A DNA stretch of 64,000 nt from Corylus avellana (taxonomy: Eukaryota > Streptophyta > Magnoliopsida > Fagales > Betulaceae): assembly GCF_901000735.1 (NCBI RefSeq), contig NC_081544.1:26220095-26284094 (forward strand), written 5' to 3'. Below are positions 23,685 through 36,107 of this stretch, piece after piece. The notes under the pieces are model-generated. The model saw only the letters and a list, made by a program, of their open reading frames with translations, was not told the origin of the DNA and ran no database searches. Positions within the stretch are counted from its first letter, which is position 1; each line of letters opens with the position of its first letter. Made by a program: the position numbers and the translations under genes.

Positions 23685-26600
23685 CATTAAATCATATTAA
23701 ACTATTACGAAAATGTTATGACCAAGTGTTAAGAGGTGTCCGAATCGAGTCCCGTAAGGACCCTATTTCGACTCACCCGGGACCTGCTCGGACCCACCTA
23801 GCTCCTATCAGGACCCTGTCGGGATCAACCCGAGAACCTAGTAGGATCCGCCCTCTCAATAGGGACATTTTCGTAATTTAGTGTTTAATATGATTTTGCG
23901 TACACACCAAATATTGGAAAATGTTTTCTAGGAAAATGTTCTCTAAGAAATCATTTTCAAGGAAAATGTTAACTAAGAAATCATTTTCAAGGAAAATCAT
24001 TTTCGCCGAAAATATTTTCCGATGAGTCCCGATGGGGTCTCGGGCAAGTTTCGGGCAGGTCCCGGTCCAGTCCTATGCAAGTCCGGGGCGGGTCCCGGCC
24101 AGGCAAGTCTCTGTCAAGTCTTGGGCGGGTCTGGGTGAAGTCCCAGACAAGTCCCAGGCGGGTCCTAGGCAGGTCAAGACGGGGTCCTGGGCAAGTTTCG
24201 GACGGGTTTCGGTTAGGTCCCAGGTCCCAGGTCCCAGTCAAGTCTCGATCGGGTCCCGAGCAGGTCCTGGGCGAGTCCCAGTGAAATCCTGGGCGGGTCC
24301 TGGTGAGGTCGTGGGCGGGTCTTGGTAGGGTCCGTTGATTTGAGAATGAGATGCTTAAGTCAAAAAATAGTTTACGTTTTTCAAAACCGTAAACTATTTT
24401 TTGAAAATTAAAGAAGAATTTTCGATCAAAAAGAAAATATTTTTAATTAACCACTATTTTACGTTGCAGCAAATATCATAAAATAGCGAAAATCATTTTC
24501 TGAAAACTATTTTACGTGTAAGTAAACGGAGCCTTTGTTTCGGCTTTGCTTTTTAATTTCCTTTTTTGCTTTGTAGTTTTTTCACTTATAATTAATGCAA
24601 ATCATATGGGCACAGGTATAATTAAATTTGTTTTGGCTTATGTATGCAGTGTTTGAACGCATGGCGTATTATGAAATATCTGTTAAGAATATAATAGATA
24701 TTATTCTAAGGTTATTTACTTCCTTATGGATTCTAAGGTTTTTTAGTCAACTAGGTTTACATTTCCTTAGTCTACTAGGTTACTTGACTATCACTCATAG
24801 CCTCTCTATAAATAGAGGCATCTATAATACTTTTTAATAATTAGTCTCAATTTAATATACATATAAACATGGTATCAAAGCCATTAGCTTACACCAGTCA
24901 AACCAATGGTCCTGTGCGACGTCCACCTCCTCCTTCCATAGCCCACTGCCAGCCGAGCCTCGTGACAGAACCACCGTGTCGTCCCTGTTGGCCGTCGTCC
25001 ATCAACCCACCACTGCCGGCTCCATACAAATCCACTGCAATCTATCCACCTCATCTCCAGCAATCCAAAACCTTCGCACAATCATTGTGCTCTTCTCCTC
25101 CATTAGGTCGCGACCTAGAAACGCCAATCAGACCACACCACTCAGCCACGTCTTCTTCTCCTTTTTCTATATTTTACATGTTTTTCTATAAATAGCACCA
25201 TCAACAAACATCTCTACAAACACGCCTCCAGATTCATGCACCGAAGATCTAATTTGTTTAGCTCCATTGCACCTCCATCGGACGTTCCTGGAGTACCTTG
25301 TGCTGGTGTCGTTACCTCCATCGGTCGTTCTTGGACTACCTTGTGCCGGCGTCCTTTCCCTGTACTAGAGACCTTCCCTCCATCGGACGTTCCCAGACTA
25401 CCTTATGCCGGCGTCCTCTCCTCCATCGGGACTACCTTGTGCTGGCGTCTTTCCTTCAAGCCACCTTCGTTGCAGCACAAAACGCATATTTGCCAATATG
25501 TAAAGAGAGATAAGAAAGTAGAAGAGAATTGCCGGGCATGCAAGACAATAATGCAAGAAAAGAGGAAGAAAGAGAAAGTGGTATGTGTTTGCACATGATA
25601 GCCGAAAGGTGAGTTAAAAGTGAGAAGAGAAGTGATGGGAGTCGTCAGAAAGAAAAGAAAAGAAGTGAAAAAAAAAAAAAAAAAAAACCATCTTTTTGAC
25701 CTTGAGGTAATATCCAAAACTCAAGGTTCATTTCAACCCATAGTTTGACAATTTCAATATGGCCCATAGTTGGCCTATGCCGACAATTTTAAGAGCCACC
25801 GATGCTTCCTTCAGTTTCAATATGGCCCATAATTGGCCCATTTCGGCCAAACATTGCCGATGTTCAAGAGCCGCTGATTCTTCCTTCAGTTTCTTTTAGT
25901 GCTGTGATCAAGAAGCAAATTCAAGATTTCACAAGTTTTTACCTTGAGTTTGAAGGGGGATGTTAAGAATATAATAAGCATTATTCTAGGGTTATTTATT
26001 TTTTTATGGATTCTAGGGTTTCTTTAGTCAACTAGATTTACCTTTTCTTAGTCTACTAGGTTACTTGACTATCATTCATAGCTTCTCTATAAATAGATGC
26101 TTCTGTAATACTTTTTAATAATTAGTCTCAATTCAATGTAGTCCATTACATATTTTCGCTCTCTCTCTCTCCTTCTGCGATATATATATATATTTTTTGA
26201 AAACAATTTTACATGGAAGTAAACGGAGTCTTTTGTTTCGGTTTTGCCTTTTCTTTTCCTTTTTGCTTTGTAGTTTTTTCACTTATAATTAATGCAGATC
26301 ATATGGGCGCAGGTATAATTAAATTTGTTTTGGCTAATGTATGCAGTGTACGAAGTGTTTGAACGCATGGCGTATTATGGAATATCCTCCAATCTGATTT
26401 TGTATTTAACAAAGAAGCTCCATGAGGGCACCGTCTCCGCTGCTAACAATGTCACCAATTGGGTTGGAACCATTTGGTTGACTCCAATCTTGGGTGCCTA
26501 CGTGGCTGATGCTCATCTTGGCCGTTACTGGACCTTTATCATTGCCTGCATCATTTATTTCTTAGTACGTCTCAACCCCACTATATCATCACCACCAAAT

Positions 26601-27525
26601 ATATAATTAACAAGATTCATTATTTATTTTGAAAATCTTAAGAACACGCTAAAGAAAAAAGAATTAAGTCAAAAATCATATTGGCAGGGAATGTCACTGA
26701 TCACATTGGCCGTTTCACTCCCTAGCTTAAAACCGCCTGGCTGCTCAAAGACAGATATCGAGAACTGTAAGAAGGCCTCGACATTACAACTAGCCGTATT
26801 TTATGGTGCACTCTATACCTTAGCTGTCGGAACAGGTGGAACCAAGCCAAACATCTCCACCATGGGGGCAGACCAATTTGACGATTTTGACCCCAAAGAG
26901 AAGGCTCACAAGCTGTCCTTCTTCAATTGGTGGTATTTCAGCGTCTTCATCGGGACACTCTTTGCCAATACATTTCTTGTTTGGGTACAAGACAATGTAG
27001 GATGGACTTTAGGATATGCTCTTCCCACTCTTGGACTTGTAATATCCATTTCCATCTTCTTGGCAGGCACACCCTTCTATAGACACAAAGTGCCCGCAGG
27101 CAGCCCCTTCACGAGGATGGCAAAGGTCATTGTGGCTGCTATAAGGAAATGGAGGGTGCGTATCCCTAATAATCCCAAAGAGCTCTATGAGCTTGACTTG
27201 GAAGAGTATGCAAAGAAAGGAAAGTTCAGAATTGATTCCACACCCACCTTGAAGTATGTATATCAGCTATAAATTTACTTTTGTATCCTAATTATTGTCC
27301 TAATTTAAAGGCATTTTTGTCCTAATTTTACTTAATGTTGCATGCATGGAAGCAGGTTCCTTACCAAAGCATCTGTGAAAACAGGCTCGACTAATCCATG
27401 GATGTTGTGCTCAGTTACACAAGTAGAGGAGACAAAACAAATGTTACGAGTGATCCCAATCTGGGTTTCCATGTTTGTACCAAGCGCAATGATCGCCCAG
27501 ACCAATACTCTCTTCGTCAAGCAAG
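22864..27525 (+). CDS. NPF/PTR transporter B, exons 1-4, last exon missing
   Basis: Exons: 22864-22984, 26347-26564, 26688-27253, 27356-27525. Together they encode 358 codons ending at LFVKQG. The C-terminal exon, about 234 codons, is absent because copy 1 stops at the gap at 28633. Compared with B' there are only two amino-acid differences in the shared part (Val/Leu inside ExxER, Leu/Ser at the end of exon 2). The ExxER residues Glu43, Glu46 and Arg47 are intact. Intron 1 is 3.4 kb and carries a foldback element, an LTR element and a decoy exon 2. As drawn, it is a truncated gene. If the segment is a haplotig, the real allele is probably whole. Confidence 0.88.
23556..24532. mobile_element. 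Foldback/MITE element with GC-rich arms, copy 1
   Basis: Imperfect inverted ends GCTCCGTTTACTT (23556) and AAGTAAACGGAGC (ending 24532), extending inward through GGAAAATATTTTC-type words. The left arm is C-rich (about 23745-23850) and the right arm G-rich (24020-24337), and words in one are complementary to the other (GGACCTGCTCGGACCC against GGGTCCCGAGCAGGTCC). A (TA)n lies between. No target duplication could be fixed. Confidence 0.6.
24020..24337. repeat. GC-rich degenerate minisatellite, copy 1
   Basis: Short variable units of about 9-20 bp built on GGTCCCGGGCAAGTC/GGGCGGGTC words, sharply GC-rich in an AT-rich intron. Long open frames here on both strands are a by-product of the repeat. 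Confidence 0.8.
24499..24680 (+). pseudogene. Duplicated intron end plus decoy exon 2 of gene B
   Basis: Repeats the sequence at about 26199-26393: the end of the foldback element, the intron tail, the acceptor and the start of exon 2. The decoy exon (24650-24680) lacks nine bases that encode Tyr-Glu-Val, including the first Glu of ExxER. It is cut off by an LTR after GAAATATC. Using it would give a broken protein. The true exon 2 is at 26347. Confidence 0.75.
24681..26150 (+). mobile_element. Small non-autonomous Copia-like LTR element, copy 1
   Basis: Two 190-bp LTRs (24681-24870 and 25961-26150) begin TGTTAAGAATATAATA and end in ACA. The primer-binding site TGGTATCAAAGCC at 24871 matches initiator Met-tRNA. 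The polypurine tract GAAGGGGGA lies directly before the 3' LTR. The 1.1 kb interior has no gag or pol. Flanks are ATATC and TATTT, so no target duplication remains, consistent with later rearrangement. Confidence 0.85.
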
Positions 27526-27592
27526 GTACTGTTAAATTGTCACTTTTCTCATAAACTTAAACCGATAGAAAAAGGTAAATTTAATCACTTAA

Positions 27593-28632
27593 CATTACAA
27601 AAAAAAAAATTTTTGCTGACATGCGTTTTCTGACGTGTTAGGTGGTCTGACATGTCAGAAAATTTTCTTGACAGAGCATTTTGACGTGTTTCAGGCGTTA
27701 AAATTTTGGGTGTCAGAAACGAAAATTTTCTGACGTGTCAGATGTAACACGTCAGAATTTTCTGATGTGTCAAAATTGGCACGTCAGAAAAATTTTCTAA
27801 CGTGTCACTTTCTGACACGTCAAAAATTTAAAAATTATTAAAAAAAATAAATTTTATTTTTTAAAATTTTTTATGGAGTTTTTTTTCAATTAAAAAATTA
27901 TTAATTTAAATTATTTTGCAATTAAAATAATATATATATTTTTAATTCTTTTCACCACCGTACCTTTCTTTCTCCCCCAGCTCTCTCCCTGATCTCTTCT
28001 TTCCTCCATTTTCACTCACTCTCTTCTTTCCTCAATTTTCAAAAACCCAAACCCAAAAAATATTCAAAAAATCAAAAACCCAAATCAAAAAATCAACCTG
28101 AAAAATTAATAACCCAAACGTCAAACCCAACAAATCTTCAAAAACCAAAAAAATCTTCTTATCTTCTCTTCAAATTTTTTTTTTTCTTGTGCTTATCTTC
28201 TTCTTGATCTGCTTTTCTTCTAGCTCTGCTGCCGTGCAGAGAGATTGAGAGAGATCGAAGAGGGAGATTCAGAGAGATTGAGAGGAGAAGAGGGAGCTTT
28301 TACTACGTGAAGAGAGAAGAGGGAGAATGAGAGAGGGAAAGAAGATCTGGCGGAAAGAATAAATAATAAAAGAGGAAAAATTAAAGTTGAATGTCCCGCT
28401 ATTTTTTTTTTGACGTGCTAGACTAGTATGTCAGAAAAAAAAAATAGTGTATTCATACATGCAGATAAATAGTATTTTTGCGTGAAAAAAAGAGAGAAAG
28501 AAATAGAGCAGAAAACATAATTTTTTTTTTTAAAAAAAATGATGTTTTCTATTTCTATTTTTCTTTTTTACACAAAAACACTATTTATTAAAAAAACAAA
28601 AATTAGATGAAATATATATAACATAAATAAAC
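27593..28632. mobile_element. CACTA-like element in intron 4 of gene B, truncated by gap
   Basis: Begins CATTACAAAAAAA after a TAA and carries a cluster of TGACGTGTCA-type subterminal motifs at 27620-27835. It matches the first 1.04 kb of the complete element at 46839-48315. The rest is lost at the gap. Confidence 0.75.
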
Positions 28633-28732
28633 NNNNNNNNNNNNNNNNNNNNNNNNNNNNNNNNNNNNNNNNNNNNNNNNNNNNNNNNNNNNNNNNNNNN
28701 NNNNNNNNNNNNNNNNNNNNNNNNNNNNNNNN
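28633..28732. other. Assembly gap (100 N)
   Basis: Exactly 100 N, the usual default for unknown size. Both ends of the large duplication meet here. Confidence 0.99.
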
Positions 28733-28854
28733 TTAATTAATGCAATGTTTGTTAAAAAAAGAAAAAAGAAAAAAAGAAAAAAAAGAGGTGATTTTTGTGC
28801 TTTTACGAAACTTTTGTTTGGTAAAGGTTTTAGAGGATATATTTTTTTTAGTAG

Positions 28855-29155
28855 AAAATGATTGATGAGATGGAGTTGAGACTTCGTCGAGAAGTTTGAC
28901 GACATCTCGCCAGAGGAGCCGGTCGAGGATAAATCCAGGTACCTGAGACTCCACAACACGTCGTCAGGGACTTTCCCAGATCGAGAGGAGGTTGTGAGTG
29001 AAGTTGAGGACTTGGAGATTGGTGAGGTTGAAAATGGAGGGGATTGTACTTTGTGGGTTGTTGAATCTCTGGTTATTCAGGTGGATTTTGAGTGGTTTTG
29101 TTTCGTTTATGATGTTTTTCTTATTAGAGTTACTTCGTAACCGTTTGTTAGACAC
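28855..29155 (-). pseudogene. LRR receptor-like fragment, copy 2
   Basis: Duplicate of the relic at 10442-10742 with the same frameshift and only one or two base changes. Confidence 0.65.
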
Positions 29156-29624
29156 TTTTCTTCTCCTCCGATCCCCCTTTGTTAATGTAGTATATAGAGA
29201 TTGATCATTTGGTATAAAATTTTATATTTTTTTTAATTGAAAAGTGACAAAATTTTGTGCAAAACTTTGATTATTGTCTCTAATCGGTTACCCACAAATC
29301 AACCCAACTAAACTCATCAACAAATTAATCAAACACCAAAAGGAAAGACCCACACCCGCCAAAAGGTCAATACAACCCATCAAATCTTTGTACGTCTACA
29401 ACAGCATGGCCTCCAAGGTCAATGAGATCGTCCATCGTGCCTGCCAAAAGGCCACGTTGGTTAGTACAACCATCAAACGGCCCGGATCGATCATCATCCT
29501 TGTCAAGGCCGGCTCATCCGTGATCAAACCATCGTCCCCCTCTCCTCCCACATGGACCCTGGGGACCCCGTCACCGACGGCGACAACGAGTGGTATGAGA
29601 ACACAGAATGGTATGCCTTCTCCC

Positions 29625-30984
29625 CAGGGCCCCCAATTTAATAGAGCCCAAAAAAAATATTTTTGAGTTAAAAAAAAAAAAAATTTTAAAAATTATTTTG
29701 GACCAAAACAAAAAATTGAAGGCCCAAATTTTTTTTAATATGGCCTAAATTTTTTTTTTATCAAAATTTAAGGCCTCAATTTAATAAGACCCTAATTAAT
29801 AAGCTCATTATAAATTTTAAAAATAATTCAAAAAATAAATTAAAAAAGGACAAAGCATTAAAGCCTTGTACATCATTACACCAATTCCTTCGAGCTCTTG
29901 ACGCTATAGTACACGTCTACATCATTCACTCATCCTCTTGGCCTCTTTCTAGAAATTTTTTGTTTTTGATGAGAAAATATATACGTTAGAAATAAAATAT
30001 TACCATTTATTTTTTATTATTTAGCCATCTAGGGAAAGCCGGCCAAGAGCCAAAAATATAAACTGCTGTCAACCATGAATATTTTAAATATCAGTCTCTA
30101 TATTTGCCACTTTACCTCTCCTCTTTGTTTGCTCTTTTTTGAGTTTTTCTTCTCTCCCTATTTCATCATTTTCTCTTCCTCTTTGACTCCGAGTGACTAA
30201 GTCTCTTGTCTTATCTCCAAGAACTACTTTATAATTCCTTTGCTAAATCAGGTTTTATTGTTCTATTTTTGTCATTTATTTTATTATAGTCATAATTTTT
30301 TTATTTTTTATTTTTATTTTATTTTATAAATCGTGTTTGTTTAATTTGTTAGTATTTTTAATTAAACATGTCTACTAGAAAATATGCATTTGGATATGAA
30401 AAACTTAAAAAAAAAAAAAGTAGACAAATTGATTGAATCTCAAAGAGGAGCTCTAAATAAATTTGTTATTAGCAATAAACAAAATATTAAGGATAATTTA
30501 GGTGAAAAACTCATAAATGAATAAAAAACTCATCAAAAAGAATTAGAAGATAATGAAAATGTTATTGATGTATCTAAATCTATTGCTACAAATATTTATG
30601 ACCTTGGCCAATGGAAAAATATTGATGCAAAATTAAGGGATTTGTTAGTAGAAAATGGTCCAATAAGATACAATATTATAGATTTTCCTAAAGATGAGAA
30701 CTCTAGGCATTTTTCTAATACATATTATATATGAAAATTATCAAATGGGGAGCAACATAATAAAAAATGGCTAGTTTGTTCAAAAGATGTAGATAGAGTA
30801 TTTTATTTTTGTTGCAAGTTGTTTAATTCAAAACCTAATAGAATGCAACTAGCTGATGAAGGGATTGGTTGATAAAAAATTGAATCTAAAAAAAAAAAAA
30901 AAATTGTTACTTAAGAAAAAAATAAAAAATTAGGCCAAATTTCAAAGTTTTGCCTAAAGCCCCAAAATATGTTGAGCCGGCCTG
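29625..30984 (+). mobile_element. hAT transposon relic, copy 2
   Basis: Same 1360-bp length, termini and CTTCTCCC target duplication (29617-29624 and 30985-30992) as copy 1. Confidence 0.88.
30368..30872 (+). pseudogene. hAT transposase N-terminal fragment, copy 2
   Basis: Duplicate of the fragment at 11955-12459 with the same internal stops, showing that it was already dead before the two copies diverged. Confidence 0.75.
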
Positions 30985-30992
30985 CTTCTCCC

Positions 30993-32185
30993 TCCCTCTC
31001 TCTCTCCCTCTCCTTAGCTGTGTGACGAGGTGTTAAGGAAAGGTGGTAGAAGTGAAGCTAGGGTTTTTCTTTTGTTAATTATTTTTAGTGGATGCCTTTT
31101 TTTATTTCTTAATTAGCGTTTTTATGCGTTAAAAAGATAAAAATAATTTTAAATATTTTGTGTTTATTAATTGGCAATATTGTGGTGTATAATATTTTGT
31201 TGTATGGTGTATATTAGCACACTCGTCACCTTTATTTATTTATTTATTATTATTATTATTATTATTTTTGTGTGTGTGAACAAAGACACTACTCAAAAAT
31301 TTTGATAAAATTAACTCACAAAACGTAATTTAACAAACTCTCCATTAATTTAACGTTTATTGGCGCCACATATTTCGTTAACGTCTCGGACTCACGTACA
31401 TGTCCTTCATTCACTTCTCCCACATTCTCCCTCTTTCTTGCGTTTTGTCGCCAAGGCAAATGTCGGTAACATTATAAACCTCTTGCTCTATCTTCCCATT
31501 CCCCTTTAAAAAAAAAAAAAATACATACTCATCACTTTTACAATCATTTCTTTAAACTTTAAAAATTGTCAATTTATGATTATTTTCTTTAAGAATTTTA
31601 CAATGTCAATCATCCCGTTAAACGGTTGATGAACAAAATTAATTCTTAAAATACCATTAAAATATTTATAAAATTACAAAAACACCTTAAATTTGGACAT
31701 GAGAACTGTTTTAGAGATTTCACTTCCTTCATTGAATTTGCATGGAAGAGTTGATATTGTAAACTTCTGAAAGATAATAGTTTTAAATTGACATTTTTTT
31801 AAATTTAAGGGTACTTACAAAAATAATGAAAAATTAAAGATGGTAAGTGAATTTTTTTTTCTTAAAAGAAATGAAGAGGGGAAAAAGTTTCAGGCGTTCG
31901 ATCTATGTCTCCAAAATAGTTCAAAACAGAAGCTAAAAAAATAAAAAATAAAAATAAAAATAAAATTTTGTGAGGGCATATCCGTCATTTGAATGCGAAA
32001 CTTAATTGCAGGTCAAATTAAGCTGCAACCCAAGACGCGGACTATAGTGCTGACAAAAAATGTTGTCCCGAGTCCCTGTTGGTGTTGGGTATACAAAGAC
32101 ACCAAGAAGTAGACGAAGTCCTGAAACAGAAGAAAAAGGTGAGGCTGCAGCGTCACTCCTAAGTCTTCAAAGCAAAACAAGCTGT
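30993..32185. other. 5' flank of NPF gene A'
   Basis: Counterpart of 12580-13758, with single-base changes and microsatellite length differences. No gene is seen. Confidence 0.5.
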
Positions 32186-35100
32186 ATGGCTGGTCAGGAA
32201 GAAGCACTTGATGAATACACGCAGGATGGGAGTGTGGATCTCAAAGGAAACCCCGTCCGGAGATCCAACACTGGTGGATGGAGAGCTTGCTCCTTCATCG
32301 TCGGTAAACCCTCTCTCTCTCTCTCTCTCTCTCCCTCTGTCTCTCTCTCTTTCTCTCTCTATGAAGCTTTAGATTTGCTTAATTACCCACAACCCCACTT
32401 CGTAAATCATCCCCTTTAGGATACAAGTACTGTTAAACATCTTGAAACTTGGGAGCCAAATCTACAAGGGTGCTCAACGTTTAAGTAGTAACAAGCATCA
32501 TTCATAGCCGACTTATTCTATCCATCTGAGGAAGACATATATGATCACTTTGGATGGAGTAAATTGTTATTGCAAGTATATATATCAGTTTAATTACACG
32601 AAATTTATGTTTATATTCATAGCTGTGCTGTGGATGGAAGCAGTTTTCTTACTTAATTTGAGACAATTTGGAAGCGATTCAGGCCTGAACCATAATTTTC
32701 TTCAAGCTCAGTTTTCTAAATATTTTAATATTCTTCTCACGTGAAACACTGTAATCTTTGTCTCTCTCTCTCTCTCTCTCTCCAATTATCCAAACTTGAA
32801 ATGAATTGACATAAACGGATTACCGCAGGCAGTAAGCCAAAGTAGTATTTGATCATCATACGGCCGCGGAAATTGTTGACTGTGTTTTTTCCAACTATTT
32901 CCTTCTTTTGGCTTCTGCAGTGTACGAGGTTTTCGAACGCATGGCATATTATGGGATATCCTCCAATCTGATTCTATATTTAACGAAGAAGCTCCACCAG
33001 GGCACCGTCACCTCTGCCAACCATGTCACCAATTGGGTCGGAACCATTTGGATCACTCCAATCTTGGGCGCTTACATTGCCGATGCTCATCTCGGCCGTT
33101 ACTGGACGTTTGTCATTGCGTCTGTCATTTATATCTCGGTACTTCTCCAAGCACTATATCATCCCCATCAATTATTTTTAATTTATGTCGTGTTCTTTGT
33201 CTTATTTATTGGATAAACGATTATTGGAGGAGTAATAGTCACTTGATCGAATATTTCTTTTTAACATTTTTCAATAACATATATTATATATGTCCATGAA
33301 TGCATGTATAATTACTACTTGCTCACTTAAACAGAAACCGTAACACCTACTTAATTAATTTATATGTTTGACCAAGTCAACTATGACAAAAGTAGTCTTA
33401 TTTTTCTCAGCTTTTTAGAGTGAGTAATAACGTTTGACTTGGAAATTATGTTTTGTAAGGCAGCAATTAAAACTGATCGGATAAGAAAATGATAGAATTA
33501 TTCATAAAAAAGAAAAAGAAAAAGAAAAGGATAGATCGAACGTGGTATTCATATATAATGCAAGCTAGTAGTTTATACATACCGGTGGCTAGGGGACCAA
33601 GGTATTTATATCACAATTTCAATGTTGCCTGGTCCTGTACGTCTAGCTAGGTCCAAATTACGGAAAAGGGTCTTTTATCATAGGTATCTTGAGTCAATTT
33701 TTTTTTTTTTTTCATAAATATTTATTTTCTCGATCTCAAAGTATTATATATTTTCTTTAGGGTGATATGATTATAAAAAAGAAAAAAGAAAAATTATTTT
33801 GAAATATCTTTTAGTTTATATTAAAAAAAGACACGATTTAAATAAAAATTATGTGTTTATTAAAAAAAGATGATGATAAAATAAGAAATTAAAGAAATAA
33901 AAACTTTTATAATTCTTAGGAAGTGGCTGTGTAATTTGAGACTAGCTAGTCAATGATAAAGGACTTATTAATTACTATATTTCTTGAGGATAGCGACATG
34001 CGAATAGCCAGACCAGAAGGGATCAAAAAGAAAGCTAGCTCGCTGAGTTGGTTGGAATCTAATAATAAAAAAAAAAAACAGGACAAATGGGTTTTTGTTA
34101 TCTAATTACAAGAGATTTAATTAGTGACAAACATTAAGGTGGGTCTTGACCCCTTGGCTTAATTTTAGGTCCGACCTTGGTGGTAGTCATGAACATACAC
34201 CAGGATTGAAAGCCTGTATATTCCTGTTATGATTGTCACACCAACACATAATATTTTTTAAGCAACTACTGAAATTTTTTTATTATATCTTATTACATTA
34301 TCTTCTCACTGTCGAACGACCAACCGCAACATGCTCAGAAAAAAAAAAAGAAAAAAAAAGGCAAAGAACAACCAACCGCAATTACGCAATTAGGAACAAG
34401 AAAATACTAGTATGTTTTACTATGTTGGCATGCAGGGAATGTCATTACTAACATTGACGGTTTCACTCCCGAGTTTAAGACCGCCTAGCTGCTCACAGAC
34501 AAATATGGAGAACTGTAAGAATGCTTCAACATTACAGCTAGCAGTGTTTTATGGTGCACTCTATACCTTAGCCGTCGGAACAGGTGGAACCAAGCCAAAC
34601 ATCTCCACCATCGGAGCAGACCAATTTGATGATTTCAACCCCAAGGAGAAGGCTCACAAGCTGTCCTTCTTCAATTGGTGGTTTTTCAGCATCTTCCTTG
34701 GGATATTCTTTGCGAATACAGTACTTGTTTGGATACAAGACAACATAGGATGGACGTTAGGATATGCGCTTCCGACTCTTGGACTTGCAATATCCATTGC
34801 CATCTTCTTGGCAGGCACGCCCTTTTATAGACATAAGGTGCCCGCGGGCAGCCCCTTCACGAGGATGGCGAAGGTAATAGTGGCTGCTATAAGGAAATGG
34901 AGGGTGCGTATTCCCAATGACCCCAAAGAGCTCTATGAGCTTGACTTGGAAGAGTATGCAAAGAAAGGAAAGTTCAGAATTGATTTCACACCCACATTGA
35001 GGTACATAATATATATACATATGTTATTTACAATGTTGAAAAATTAGAGGCATTTGTGCTCAGAAGAAAACTACACTTAACCCTCATAACTATCAATCGT

Positions 35101-36107
35101 TTTGTGATGTTCTTTCAGTTACCATTTCATTAGGGTTTTCTGTTAAATATTAATAACTGATGAGAGCAATATGAACTACCATAGTTGATTAGCCTTCTCA
35201 AGTCTTAATCATGTTGTGTGGAAGCAGGTTCCTTACCAAAGCGTCTGTGAAAACAGGCTCAACTAATGAGTGGATGTTGTGCTCAGTTACACAAGTAGAA
35301 GAGACTAAACAAATGGTACGAATGATCCCAATATGGGTTGCCACGGTTGTACCGAGCATAATGATCGCCCAGATCAATACTCTTTTTGTTAAGCAAGGCG
35401 CCACACTTGATAGAGGCATTGGGAGCTTCAATATTCCCCCGGCAAGTTTAGCAGCATTTGTAACCATATCCTTGCTTGTCTCTGTCATGCTCTATGATCG
35501 GTTTTTGGTTAAGATTATGCGAAGGTGGACTAAAAACCCTAGAGGGATCACTCTTCTTCAAAGAATGGGAGTTGGGCTTTTTATGCACATTTTGATTATG
35601 ATAATTGCATCTCTAACAGAGAGATATAGACTGAGAGTGGCCAAGGAACATGGGTTGGTTGAACATGGAGGACAAGTTCCCTTAACCATATTTATTCTAC
35701 TTCCACAATTCGTGCTTATGGGAATCGCAGATGCATTTTTAGATGTTGCAAAGATTGAGTTCTTCTATGACCAGGCGCCAGAAAACATGAAAAGTCTTGG
35801 GACTTCCTATTCCATGACCACTTTTGGAGCTGGAAACTTTCTGAGTAGTTTTCTTCTTTCCACAGTTTCTCACATCACCAAGAAGCATGGTCACCGAGGA
35901 TGGATTCTAAACAACCTTAATGCTTCCCATCTTGATTATTATTATGCATTTTTCGTGATACTAAACTTCCTCAATTTCATCTTCTTCTTGATTGTGATTA
36001 AGTTCTACGTGTATAAGGCTGAAGTTTCGGATTCAATAAAAGTGCTGACAGATGAATTGAAGGGGATGACAGTAAAGGTATCTAACCAAGAGGAATCCAG
36101 GAGGTAG
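32186..36107 (+). CDS. NPF/PTR family transporter A' (copy or allele of A)
   Basis: Exons: 32186-32303, 32921-33138, 34436-35001, 35228-36107. All exon lengths equal those of A, giving 593 residues. Exons 1 and 2 encode identical protein. Exons 3 and 4 carry 12 amino-acid changes by my reading, such as Gly/Ala in GYGLPT and Cys/Ser in VVPCIM, with no frameshift. ExxER (Glu42, Glu45, Arg46) is intact. Several changes in A' match gene C (GYALPT, AGTPF, PPASL), so A' looks slightly more ancestral. Whether this is a second locus or the other allele depends on the nature of the duplication. Confidence 0.92.

Larger units (their letters stand above)
10320..28632. repeat. Large duplicated segment, copy 1
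   Basis: Matches 28733-47890 base for base over long tracts. The offset is exactly 18413 from 10320 to at least 12571, then drifts at small indels. It holds the LRR fragment, hAT relic, NPF gene A, and exons 1-4 of NPF gene B. It ends exactly at a 100-N gap. Copy-specific insertions (for example the retroposon at 19658-20779) make the lengths differ. It could be a real tandem duplication or two haplotypes joined in series. Confidence 0.95.

Noticed and set aside
23987..24328. Long ORFs on both strands in the GC-rich tract
   Set aside because: They result from a degenerate minisatellite that avoids stops in several frames.
24869..25598. Pro-rich ORFs as possible gag of the LTR element
   Set aside because: No gag, protease or knuckle motif; overlapping frames are equally open, so the interior looks non-coding.
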